36,438 nucleotides of DNA from an uncultured Ruminiclostridium sp. (GTDB lineage Bacteria; Bacillota; Clostridia; Oscillospirales; Ruminococcaceae). This document shows, piece after piece, positions 1 through 7,096 of the stretch. Each line of letters starts with the position of its first letter. Position 1 is the first letter of the stretch. The notes beneath the pieces were generated by a model. That model was given only the letters and a program-made list of their open reading frames with translations, made no database searches and was not told the origin of the DNA. The translations under genes and the position numbers were made by a program. Location: NCBI GenBank assembly GCA_949878745.1, contig CATLBH010000028.1:1-36438 (forward strand), read 5' to 3'.

Positions 1-122
1 ATTGGAGCGTCCCTACTCTGCGTCAGCCCTCCTTGAAATATGCGCATATTCCTGCGTCGGGACTTCCTTGATTAGGAACGCTCCACCCGCCGCCTTTGTC
101 TGATTTATATTGAGAATTAGTA
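1..122. mobile_element. MITE-like element, copy A1 (truncated by window edge)
   Basis: About 122 bp match positions 13918-14039 nearly base for base, including the internal inverted pair GGAGCGT (4-10) / ACGCTCC (78-84). The right end carries the terminal sequence TTAGTA (117-122), followed by TAA. The left terminal inverted repeat, present in the second copy, would lie upstream of the window. No reading frame is evident, so this looks like a non-autonomous element. Confidence 0.75.
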
Positions 123-212
123 TAAAACAACCAACCCAAGAGCAAAAGGAAACATACGATAATAGCAATCATCGGAACAGCATTTTATGAGAGTGAAAGC
201 TATATTGACAAA

Positions 213-229
213 AAACCCCCCGGAGGGGG
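213..229. other. GC-rich hairpin CCCCCCGGAGGGGGG
   Basis: A short perfect C-run/G-run palindrome preceded by an A tract. On the minus strand this reads as a stem followed by a T-run, so it could terminate minus-strand transcription arriving from the ANTAR gene. It is also close to the larger palindrome at 245-387. Confidence 0.35.
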
Positions 230-244
230 GGTAAGGAAGGGATT

Positions 245-387
245 CTTAAGGTGAAACCTAAGGGGGGGAGAGTGGGGGACAGGCTACGCCGAACCCGTAT
301 ATTTCCGATAAAAACAAACGACATTATAAGTAAAACCAACACCGCGTAGCCTGTTCACCTTCTCCCCCCCTTTGGTGTCACCTTAAG
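245..387. repeat. Long imperfect palindrome
   Basis: The arm from CTTAAG (245-250) to GCTACGC (283-289) is complementary with gaps to the arm from GCGTAGC (344-350) to CTTAAG (382-387). The arms share the blocks GGTGA, GGGGGGGAGA and ACAGGCTACGC, with an AT-rich spacer of about 54 bp. The structure could fold as a long RNA hairpin downstream of the minus-strand ANTAR gene, or be a relic of a palindromic mobile element. No ORF is convincing. Confidence 0.7.
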
Positions 388-606
388 CCCCCCGCAGGAG
401 CGGTCCTGCACGGCTCGTGCAAAAATAAAGCATTGTAAAAAGGAATCAACTTTCGATAAAAACCATTACCTCCTCGCGGCAAGCAAAACTCACATCGCCC
501 CCCGCGGGAGCACCCACAACACGCCAGTGCAACAAGAAAGCACTATAAAAAGGAAATCGACTTTCGATAAAAACCTTTACACCCTAACGGGAAAAAAGCG
601 GTTACA
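387..606. repeat. Two tandem 110-bp degenerate repeats
   Basis: Units 387-496 and 497-606 align at a fixed offset of 110 bp. Shared blocks are the start GCCCCCCGC-GGAGC, the GTGCAA at 417 and 527, TAAAAAGGAA, and ACTTTCGATAAAAACC. The second unit runs into the stop codon of the minus-strand ANTAR gene (602). The units share no clear coding frame. Confidence 0.7.
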
Positions 607-1261
607 GCCTAACATCATAAGTCATAAGAATATCCTCCGCCGCCTTCCGCCGCGTTATCCCAAGCTCCATAGCCTGCCTCTGCAAATACCTGTGCGCCTG
701 CTCCTCGGTAAGCTTAAGATACTGTATAAGACATGACTTTGCGCGGTTTATAACCTTCATATCCTCTATTTCCCGCTCCAGCCTGTTTTTTTCTTCCGTA
801 AGGCGCTTTACGTTTTCCCCCGCGATACCGGCGAATCTCACCGCCTGTAAAAGCGCCGCGCGGTTGGTGGGTCTTCCGATAACGAACGCGCCGGTGAATT
901 TCAGCTTGTTTTGTATTTCCTCCGCCAGTTCTCCTTTGGTGATGACGATAAGAGCCGCCCCGCTTTTTCCGTGAAGCTCCGCCGCCAGGTCAAGACCGAA
1001 TTCGTCCTCCAAGGGGGTGGATATTATAATGATGTCGAAGCTTTCCGCGTTTGCGCATCTGGCGCGTATGCCGTCGGTGACGCAGACGGTTCGGAATTCG
1101 CTTTCGGATACGCTTGTGTTAGAAAATGCCCTCGAAAATGCGTCCGAAAAAGCGCTTGCACCGGAGGAATCGGAGCCGACGGGGGGAGCGCCGTCCGTGA
1201 GCAGTTCGGAAATGCTTTCGCATATTTTTTGGGTTTTTCCCGCTATCAGTACCTTTCTCAC
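602..1261 (-). CDS. ANTAR-domain regulator with degenerate receiver
   Basis: The 219-residue protein is a putative RNA-binding transcription antiterminator. The C-terminal part (about 160-215) has the three-helix ANTAR pattern, with the INRAKSCL stretch near residue 171 and ITRRKAAEDI near 202, preceded by a charged coiled segment (about 153-170). ANTAR proteins bind paired hexaloop hairpins in nascent RNA to prevent termination. The N-terminal domain resembles a response-regulator receiver, but where the phospho-acceptor Asp should follow the hydrophobic strand (DIIII, 76-80) there is Ser81-Thr82, so phosphorylation control is unlikely. A Ser/Ala-rich insertion at about 25-55 is unusual. It lies 17 bp downstream of the DUF3810 gene on the same strand and is probably co-transcribed. 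Its RNA target is not obvious in this window. Confidence 0.85.
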   Translation of the reverse strand: MRKVLIAGKTQKICESISELLTDGAPPVGSDSSGASAFSDAFSRAFSNTSVSESEFRTVCVTDGIRARCANAESFDIIIISTPLEDEFGLDLAAELHGKSGAALIVITKGELAEEIQNKLKFTGAFVIGRPTNRAALLQAVRFAGIAGENVKRLTEEKNRLEREIEDMKVINRAKSCLIQYLKLTEEQAHRYLQRQAMELGITRRKAAEDILMTYDVRL

Positions 1262-1278
1262 GGTTCAAGACCTTTCCG

Positions 1279-2421
1279 TCATCGGGCGGCGTTTTCCGCC
1301 GCTTCGGCTTTCCATTCCGCGAGCATAAGATCCACCACTCTTCCGTAGCTTCTGGCTCCGTCGGTCTGGTTATTGGCTTTCAGATACGCGTCGTTCACCG
1401 TTGAGGAGACCTTGTAGGTGACTTTTTTCCGGAATGGCGCCCAATACTCGTTTCTGTAATTGTATTCCGCCAAAATAACGGGATCCAGCAAGGCCGTCAC
1501 CGAAAAATATTCTTCGTCGGAGGCCGACGTTCTGTAAGCGTTCAAGGCGTAGGTGAGGGCGTCCAGATAACCGCTGTATCTGAAATAAGGGCTGTCGCTT
1601 TCCCGACAGGCGATAAAGGCTATGTAATTGGCTTCGTCCTCCCGCATAAATCCGCTTAAATGGCTTAATTCGTGACAGGCGGTGAAGCCCTGGGAGGAGA
1701 CTGGCATACTTTGATTGTAGTTGGCTTCCACGGTAACGGGGAAAAAGATTCCCGCCAGATTGAAGCTTGACATAACCTCGGAGGCGAGAACCGCCTTGGG
1801 CTGAGGATAATAGCTTTGGAGAACGGGATATTTTTCCGCCGCCTTTTCCATGCTCTCACAGGCGAGACGGCCGAAATTTTGGGGCTTTATCGGCCTTCCG
1901 TTACCGTCAAGCTCCGCCTCGTTAACGGCGGAATTGGCTTTTTCCACTAAGGACAGGGTAAGCCCCTTAAGCTCCTCCGAGGTGTATTCGCCGAGGGTAA
2001 GTCCGCTGTAAACGGAAAAGGGGGTACGGCCGTAGCCTAAAAGACAGTTGCAGGTCACTAAGAAGAAGATGACCGAAGCGGTTGCCGCCGCCCAAGAAAA
2101 TCCGCCAAGAAAGGCTCGGATTCGGCTTCCCTTTCGGCGTTTTATGTAAAGGGCAAGACATACGGCACCGACAATTGCCCCCAAAATAACCGAAATCACG
2201 AAAAACTCACCTGCGGAAAAGGGAAAAATCCCCCATATTCGCGCCCCTATCCCCGAAAAAACGGGGTAAACGTTAAAGCCGTACCAGTCGGCGAAATCGG
2301 CGCCGGTTCGCGACGCGGAAATGAGGACCACGGAAACGGCTGTCAGTGAAAAAGAAATTATCCAGCGAATCCTGCCGATTTTTATTTTTTTTGGACGTTC
2401 TTTTTTAAAGGCGGTTGTCAT
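1279..2421 (-). CDS. DUF3810 family membrane metallopeptidase-like protein
   Basis: The 380-residue protein has N-terminal hydrophobic segments at about residues 17-37, 70-92 and 107-128, followed by a large extracytoplasmic domain. That domain carries a zinc-peptidase-type HELSH motif (His250, Glu251, His254) with downstream acidic residues EDE (261-263) that could supply the third ligand. This matches the DUF3810 family, which is predicted but, as far as I know, not biochemically characterised. Substrate and reaction are unknown; a cell-envelope role is inference from topology. The gene precedes the ANTAR gene by 17 bp and follows the SGNH lipoprotein gene after 67 bp. Confidence 0.8.
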   Translation of the reverse strand: MTTAFKKERPKKIKIGRIRWIISFSLTAVSVVLISASRTGADFADWYGFNVYPVFSGIGARIWGIFPFSAGEFFVISVILGAIVGAVCLALYIKRRKGSRIRAFLGGFSWAAATASVIFFLVTCNCLLGYGRTPFSVYSGLTLGEYTSEELKGLTLSLVEKANSAVNEAELDGNGRPIKPQNFGRLACESMEKAAEKYPVLQSYYPQPKAVLASEVMSSFNLAGIFFPVTVEANYNQSMPVSSQGFTACHELSHLSGFMREDEANYIAFIACRESDSPYFRYSGYLDALTYALNAYRTSASDEEYFSVTALLDPVILAEYNYRNEYWAPFRKKVTYKVSSTVNDAYLKANNQTDGARSYGRVVDLMLAEWKAEAAENAAR

Positions 2422-2488
2422 GGGTTTTTCCTCGCGGTTTTTTCGGTATTTCGGCTTTTGGGCAAATTAACGTTATTTAACGGCAAAA

Positions 2489-3859
2489 CTATTTTCCTAT
2501 TCCTATGCCGCATAAGCCGTAGGTTTTTCCGTTTTCGGAAGCGGCTATCTTAATTTCCACGGTGTGTTCCGAGCATTCTTCGCCGATATAGGCGCAGTCG
2601 GCTTCGGGGTTGCCCCAACCGCCGGGCTTTCCCGAGGGAAGGGTGTTCACAAGCTCGCCGTCGATATAAATCTCCGCATCCGCATAGGAATCGCTGTTAT
2701 TGCAGTTAAATACAAGGAACAGCGTTTTGAATTCTTCGGTGAAGGTTATGGAAGCGCCTGTTTTGCTGCGGTACATCCAGCCGTTGTTAAAGGTGGCTAT
2801 AAGCTTGTCGGCCTCCTTAAAGCCCTGTACGTCGGTGACGGTCATTTGATCCCTTTCCAAAAGCTCCATATCGGCGTACTTCACGGTATAAACGGGGGAG
2901 TCGGGAATAGGGGTGAGAGCGGGAGCAGAGTCAAGGGCGTCCGACTGCTCTTTAACCTGCTCAAAATAATTCATAAGCAAATCCTTCACCAACTCATGTC
3001 CCCATACATTGGGGTGAGATTCGTCGTCGGAATAGGCTTCCCAGGTCATAAGCCCCGCGTCGAACACGGGATTCAGCGCGTTCCCCACGCTTATCATGGG
3101 CAGGCCGTAGTGTTCGCCCACTGCCGCCATTTGAGGCTGACAGCTGTAGCGGTTTTTGAGCACCGTAAACAGGAGAACCACGGCGGGAGCGTTTTCTTTA
3201 TCAAGGCACTTTTTCACAAGGCTTTCGTAGCAGTCCTTGTACTGCTGATCCCCGCCGTCGTTCACCGCGAACTCGATAAAGACGATGTCGGGCTGTTTTT
3301 CTCCGAACAGATCTCTTTCCGCTCTCACTACGCCCAAAACGGAGGGAGTGCCGCTGAGACCCGCGTTTACATAGTTAACGGTAGTATTCGGAAACATTTC
3401 ACAAAGGGCGTTATGGGTGAGCTTGGCGTAGCAAAGGCTGTCCCCCGCGGAAATGCCTTCGGTTATTGAGCCGCCGATAAAGCCCACGGTGATTTCCTCC
3501 CCCGCTTCCGCTTTTTTCATAACGTTTATCATTCTCGAGGTGTCGCCCAATGTCATTAAGCTGTTGTTTACCATATATTCCCTCAGTTCCTCCATAGAAA
3601 CGTCGGCGGAGGGGGCAGGGACGGTGGTGTATTCCGAAGATGTTTCGGGCGGGAGGGTATTTTCGGTTTCGATTTCGGTTTCGGCTTCCGTTATATCCCC
3701 GCCATTTTCGGGTTCGGTGCTGTTTTCGGTATCGGAGACGGCTTCGGTGTCGGATACGGTATCGGAACCGCGTTCGGTTTCTTCGCCGTCGGTATCCTTT
3801 GAGCAGCCTGCGGCCGTCAAAAGGGAAAACACCAGAATAAGAGCAATGATTTTTTTCAT
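2489..3859 (-). CDS. SGNH/GDSL-hydrolase lipoprotein
   Basis: The 456-residue protein starts with a lipoprotein signal peptide (lipobox TAAGC, lipidated Cys19). A Thr/Glu/Asp-rich linker of about 60 residues follows and would hold the enzyme away from the membrane. The catalytic domain (about 105-310) shows the SGNH blocks: GGSIT with nucleophile Ser131, the Gly block NAGLSGT (166-171), Asn200 in FAVND, and the DESH dyad Asp279/His282. A C-terminal beta-rich domain (about 325-456) is probably a carbohydrate-binding or jelly-roll module. The family hydrolyses esters, often acetyl groups on carbohydrates; this substrate is unknown. A promoter with consensus spacing lies just upstream, so this gene probably heads the minus-strand unit running to 602. 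Confidence 0.85.
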   Translation of the reverse strand: MKKIIALILVFSLLTAAGCSKDTDGEETERGSDTVSDTEAVSDTENSTEPENGGDITEAETEIETENTLPPETSSEYTTVPAPSADVSMEELREYMVNNSLMTLGDTSRMINVMKKAEAGEEITVGFIGGSITEGISAGDSLCYAKLTHNALCEMFPNTTVNYVNAGLSGTPSVLGVVRAERDLFGEKQPDIVFIEFAVNDGGDQQYKDCYESLVKKCLDKENAPAVVLLFTVLKNRYSCQPQMAAVGEHYGLPMISVGNALNPVFDAGLMTWEAYSDDESHPNVWGHELVKDLLMNYFEQVKEQSDALDSAPALTPIPDSPVYTVKYADMELLERDQMTVTDVQGFKEADKLIATFNNGWMYRSKTGASITFTEEFKTLFLVFNCNNSDSYADAEIYIDGELVNTLPSGKPGGWGNPEADCAYIGEECSEHTVEIKIAASENGKTYGLCGIGIGK

Positions 3860-3905
3860 AATCGGATATCCTTTCTATAATTCTATAATTATTTGTCCAT
3901 AATAA

Positions 3906-3934
3906 ATTATACTAAATATACGGCGGATTGTCAA
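3906..3934 (-). promoter_or_regulatory. Promoter of the SGNH lipoprotein gene
   Basis: On the minus strand TTGACA (3934-3929) and TATAAT (3911-3906) are separated by exactly 17 bp, a perfect sigma-A-type match. The sequence from the -35 into the spacer, TTGACAATCCGCC, is repeated upstream of the Rpn-family gene. A GAAAGGATAT ribosome binding site follows before the start at 3859. Confidence 0.8.
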
Positions 3935-3994
3935 TCGGCAAATGGGTTCGGGAATGTTTGATAATATTTAAAAATGTTGTTTAAGCTGCGCTTA

Positions 3995-4086
3995 TACCAA
4001 TCCCTTTTTAAACTGACGAAATACACACAGTTTAAAAAGGGATTGCACCCAAAGCACTAATCCAACAGTTTTAAAAGGGATTAGTA
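3995..4086. mobile_element. MITE-like element, copy B1 (92 bp)
   Basis: The element starts TACCAATCCC and ends GGGATTAGTA, with internal copies of the same arm: CCCTTTTTAAACTG (4002-4015) pairs with CAGTTTAAAAAGGG. It is flanked by 3-bp direct repeats TTA (3992-3994) and TTA (4087-4089). A second 92-bp copy lies in inverted orientation at 16138-16229. There is no ORF. It occupies the upstream region of the mazF-like gene. Confidence 0.8.
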
Positions 4087-4098
4087 TTAATCGGGCAG

Positions 4099-4127
4099 TT
4101 GACAAAACAAGCCCGCGATAATAAAAT
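4099..4127 (+). promoter_or_regulatory. Putative promoter of the mazF-like gene
   Basis: TTGACA (4099-4104) and TAAAAT (4122-4127) are separated by 17 bp, just outside the right end of element B1. This predicts a leader of about 200 nt before the mazF-like start at 4338. No antitoxin gene lies in that leader. Confidence 0.6.
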
Positions 4128-4337
4128 ACATTACAAAAAAATTTTCGATTGAATATTTTTCCGTAAACGGTTAAAAATAAAAGTACAGGAATCGGCAAAG
4201 GGCGAAATACCTTTCCCGTTATGTTTTTAACGGGAAGGCGCTCTTTATCGGTTATCGGGTATAGGGGCAACACTGTTTTATCGTTTTATAATGAACAAAA
4301 GACGAAGGCTGTCCCGAATTCAGGAAAGGATATAAAA

Positions 4338-4682
4338 ATGACCGTAAAAAGAGGCGAAATATATTACGCCGACCTGAGTCCGGTGGTAGGATCGGAGCAG
4401 GGCGGGGTGAGACCGGTGCTTATCGTTCAGAACAACATGGGAAACAGACACTCCCCCACCGTTATAGCGGCGGCGATCACCAGCCAGAAGGAAAAATCCA
4501 AGCTTCCCACACATATTACATTGGACGCGGAACGGTATGGGCTTGCAAAAGACTCTATCGTGTTGTTGGAGCAGGTTCGTACATTAGATAAGAAAAGGCT
4601 TAAGGAAAGAATGGGCGAGTTGGACAACGACGCCATGCACAGGGTGGATAACGCGCTGTCGGTGAGCTTCGGGCTGGAGTGA
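4338..4682 (+). CDS. mazF: MazF/PemK-family endoribonuclease toxin
   Basis: The 114-residue protein matches the MazF/EndoA fold, an SH3-like ribonuclease that cleaves mRNA at short specific sequences. Visible signatures are RGEIYYADL (5-13), [11 protein letters not shown] (22-32) and AAAITS (44-49). They place Arg25 and Thr48 exactly where the catalytic pair lies in the Bacillus enzyme. ATG at 4338 is chosen over an in-frame ATG at 4221 because AGGAAAGGA precedes it at good spacing and family homology begins there. The normal MazE/EndoAI antitoxin gene is absent upstream, and the downstream neighbour is a convergent Rpn-family gene, so this toxin is solitary here. The antitoxin may be elsewhere. 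Confidence 0.9.
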   Translation: MTVKRGEIYYADLSPVVGSEQGGVRPVLIVQNNMGNRHSPTVIAAAITSQKEKSKLPTHITLDAERYGLAKDSIVLLEQVRTLDKKRLKERMGELDNDAMHRVDNALSVSFGLE

Positions 4683-4689
4683 TCTTCGT

Positions 4690-4788
4690 TGCGGATAAGA
4701 TCGACCGACGCTTTGGGGCGAAAACAAACTTTCAAATTTGGGTTATTAAGGTTTTGTTTTCGGCTCCGAGGCGTCGGTTTTCGCATAA
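4690..4788. terminator. Large hairpin between convergent genes
   Basis: Arms 4704-4728 (ACCGACGC...CGAAAACAAA) and 4753-4778 (TTTGTTTTCG...GCGTCGGT) are complementary, with an internal mismatch loop and a further TGCG/CGCA pair outside (4690-4693, 4782-4785). It starts 8 bp after the mazF-like stop and ends about 53 bp before the Rpn-family stop. It could serve as a bidirectional terminator, though the T-tracts are short. Confidence 0.55.
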
Positions 4789-4840
4789 TTTTGTGAATTT
4801 TTATATCGTGAAAAATTTACGGATAATTCGGGAACGGCGC

Positions 4841-5755
4841 TCAGGGGGCGGTTTCAATCCGGCCGTTGTCGCTTCTTTTTCTGATTTTATCGATTTTTTC
4901 CACTTCTTCCACGGAGGTTTTTGTCAGCTTGGCAATTTTTTCGGAGGAAAAGGTGGTTTCGTTAAGTAAGTTGCGAATCAATTCTTGTTTTACTCTTGCT
5001 TCACCTATTGCTTTTCCTCTTGCTTCTCCTCTTCTTTCTCTTTTCGCGCCGTATTCTTCCATAAGTTCGCTCATTTTGGTTTCCTCCATTTCCTCTTTAT
5101 AGCGGCAGGTATGTCGGTTAAGGGTGTTGTAGTTCATGTTTTCGGGTTCGATACAGTGAAAATCGTGCATAAGTTTTCCTAAGGGGGTATCGTCCCGGAT
5201 AAGAGAATTCACCAGAATAATGTGAAGCTCGTCTTCAAAAGTCTTTCCCGTTTCCCTTACCGTACGGTCGATATGGTAGATCGGGAGGTTATCGGGGTAA
5301 ATGTCGCTCCCCATTATGTAAATAATGTAGGTCTCCGGAAGATTCCGGGGTTCGTCGCCTTTATCGAGATAATGGGAATCCAGCAGCGCGGAGTAAAGGC
5401 GTATGCGTTTTATTTCCTTTTCGGAAGCGGCGTTTTGTACTTCTATGTCGTACACCTTTCCGTTTTTGTCCCGCGCCATTACGTCAAGTCTTGCCGCGCG
5501 GTTTCCCAGGTTGGCGAGAGTATATTGGGTGGTACATTCCATAACCTCAAGGTCGTCCCGCTCGAGTATAATGCCGAGCACAAGCTCGATGCATTCCTTA
5601 TCCTGAAGCACCATGGACATAAAGGCGTCGTCCATCAGGGTCATTCGCCTTATGTATGACATTATCTCCGCCCTTTTTTCCTCGAAGGTCATATCCTCCG
5701 CCGCTTCGGAAATTTCCGATTTTTCCGCAATTTCCTCGGTATAATAAGTTTGCAT
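4841..5755 (-). CDS. Rpn-family PD-(D/E)XK nuclease / putative transposase
   Basis: The 304-residue protein belongs to the Rpn/PDDEXK-transposase-like family, whose studied E. coli members are DNases promoting RecA-independent recombination. The nuclease core shows Asp91 in RLDVMARD and Glu105-x-Gln107 in YDIEVQ, the D...ExQ variant typical of the family. The N-terminal segment LMDDAFMSMVL (40-50) and the following region complete the fold. The C-terminal third is charged and helical, with a Gly-Glu-Ala-Arg repeat (GEARGKAIGEAR) near 245, also typical. The gene has a perfect promoter upstream and is convergent with the mazF-like gene. Such genes are often present in many copies per genome and may be mobile. 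Confidence 0.88.
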   Translation of the reverse strand: MQTYYTEEIAEKSEISEAAEDMTFEEKRAEIMSYIRRMTLMDDAFMSMVLQDKECIELVLGIILERDDLEVMECTTQYTLANLGNRAARLDVMARDKNGKVYDIEVQNAASEKEIKRIRLYSALLDSHYLDKGDEPRNLPETYIIYIMGSDIYPDNLPIYHIDRTVRETGKTFEDELHIILVNSLIRDDTPLGKLMHDFHCIEPENMNYNTLNRHTCRYKEEMEETKMSELMEEYGAKRERRGEARGKAIGEARVKQELIRNLLNETTFSSEKIAKLTKTSVEEVEKIDKIRKRSDNGRIETAP

Positions 5756-5795
5756 ATGCTGTCTTCCCGCCTTTAACGCGTTTGTTTACAATATT

Positions 5796-5824
5796 ATTAT
5801 AACATTTATATGGCGGATTGTCAA
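5796..5824 (-). promoter_or_regulatory. Promoter of the Rpn-family gene
   Basis: On the minus strand TTGACA (5824-5819) and TATAAT (5801-5796) have 17-bp spacing. The -35 and first spacer bases, TTGACAATCCGCC, are identical to the promoter at 3906-3934. Confidence 0.8.
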
Positions 5825-5910
5825 TATAAAGCGGAACCCGAAAGGCGGCTCGAAAGGTGATCTCGGCAAATATAAAGAATATAACAAAAAGGAAAAATTT
5901 TCTCAAACTC

Positions 5911-5939
5911 TTGCAACTTGACTCTTGTTGTGATATAAT
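5911..5939 (+). promoter_or_regulatory. Promoter of pheST
   Basis: TTGCAA (5911-5916) and TATAAT (5934-5939) are spaced by 17 bp. The expected transcript has a leader of about 107 nt. That is short for a T-box, and no T-box motif (AGGGTGG-type) is seen in it. Confidence 0.75.
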
Positions 5940-6053
5940 GTATAAGATAAAATAGCCTTATATGCCCAGATTATAGAAAAGTTTCCCGGTATCCGAAGGA
6001 CGAAGGCATTGAAACAGGGCTGTTGACCCCAAAAAAGAAAGGAATGATACCAT

Positions 6054-7073
6054 TTGAAGGAGCAGCTTGACAATATTCAGAAGCAGGCTCTCGCGGAAAT
6101 ACAAAACGCTTCCGACATAAAATCCGTAGACGATTTGAAAATACGGCTTTTGGGCAAAAAGGGCGAGCTTACCGCCATTCTCAAGCAGATGGGAAAGCTT
6201 TCCGCCGAGGAAAGGCCGGTTATCGGACAGCTTGCCAACGAGGTTAGGCAGGTTATCGAAACCGATATAGCCCGCCGAAGAGAGCAGCTTAAAAATCTGG
6301 ACACCGAGCGGAGGCTCAAAAAAGAGGTTATCGACGTTACTCTCCCCGGAAAAAGAATGGAACAGGGGGGGAGGCACCCTCTCAACATAGTTCTTGACGA
6401 GCTTAAGGAAATTTTCAAGGGTATGGGCTATTCCATTGTGGACGGCCCCGAGGTAGAGGAAACCAAGTACGTTTTCGATATGCTCAATACCGACGAGGGA
6501 CACCCCGCCCGCGATATGCAGGATACCTTTTATATAACCGACAAAATTCTGCTCCGCACCCAGACAAGCTCAGTGCAGATCAGAACAATGCTGAAAACCG
6601 CTCCCCCGATAGCCGTAATAAGCCCCGGAAAGGTGTACAGAAACGACTCGGTGGACGCTACCCACAGTCCGATTTTCCATCAATGCGAGGGACTTGTGGT
6701 GGATAAGGGCATCACCTTCGGCGATCTTAAGGGAACGATAGAGACTTTTGCCAAAAGGCTTTACGGAAGCGACGTAAAAATACGTTTCCGCCCTCACCAT
6801 TTCCCTTATACCGAGCCTTCCGCCGAGGCGGATTTCAGCTGCTTCAAATGCGGCGGAAAGGGCTGTTCCTTATGTAAGGGCGAGGGCTGGATCGAGCTGC
6901 TGGGATGCGGCATAGTTCACCCTCAGGTGCTCTTAAACTGCGGCATTGATCCGGAGGTATACAGCGGCTTCGCGTTCGGAGTGGGTCTCGAGCGTCTGGC
7001 GATGATGAGATACGCCATTGACGATATGCGGCTTTTGTATGAAAACGACCTCAGATTTTTGAAGCAGTTCTGA
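6054..7073 (+). CDS. pheS: Phenylalanine-tRNA ligase alpha subunit
   Basis: The 339-residue protein is the catalytic alpha subunit of the alpha2-beta2 enzyme that charges tRNA-Phe with phenylalanine. The N-terminal ~85 residues form the charged coiled-coil that contacts tRNA. The class II core follows, with motif 2 GKVYRNDSVDATHSP near residue 198 and motif 3 FGVGLERLAM near 308. A Cys cluster (CFKCGGKGCSLCKGEGW) near 262 is characteristic of many bacterial PheS proteins. The start is TTG, preceded by AAAGGA with about 10 bp spacing; length matches the family. It is followed after 23 bp by pheT in one operon. Confidence 0.96.
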   Translation: MKEQLDNIQKQALAEIQNASDIKSVDDLKIRLLGKKGELTAILKQMGKLSAEERPVIGQLANEVRQVIETDIARRREQLKNLDTERRLKKEVIDVTLPGKRMEQGGRHPLNIVLDELKEIFKGMGYSIVDGPEVEETKYVFDMLNTDEGHPARDMQDTFYITDKILLRTQTSSVQIRTMLKTAPPIAVISPGKVYRNDSVDATHSPIFHQCEGLVVDKGITFGDLKGTIETFAKRLYGSDVKIRFRPHHFPYTEPSAEADFSCFKCGGKGCSLCKGEGWIELLGCGIVHPQVLLNCGIDPEVYSGFAFGVGLERLAMMRYAIDDMRLLYENDLRFLKQF

Positions 7074-7096
7074 TTACTATAAAGGAGGATATTCCG

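Noticed and set aside
1-606. CRISPR array in the repeat-rich start of the window
   Set aside because: There are only two 110-bp degenerate units with no short identical repeats separated by unique spacers, and no cas genes.
4221-4337. N-terminal extension of the mazF-like gene from ATG 4221
   Set aside because: The extra 39 residues do not match MazF, and a good ribosome binding site precedes ATG 4338.
5222-5659. Plus-strand frame of 145 codons within the Rpn-family gene
   Set aside because: It is the shadow of the minus-strand gene, which has the nuclease motifs and its own promoter.
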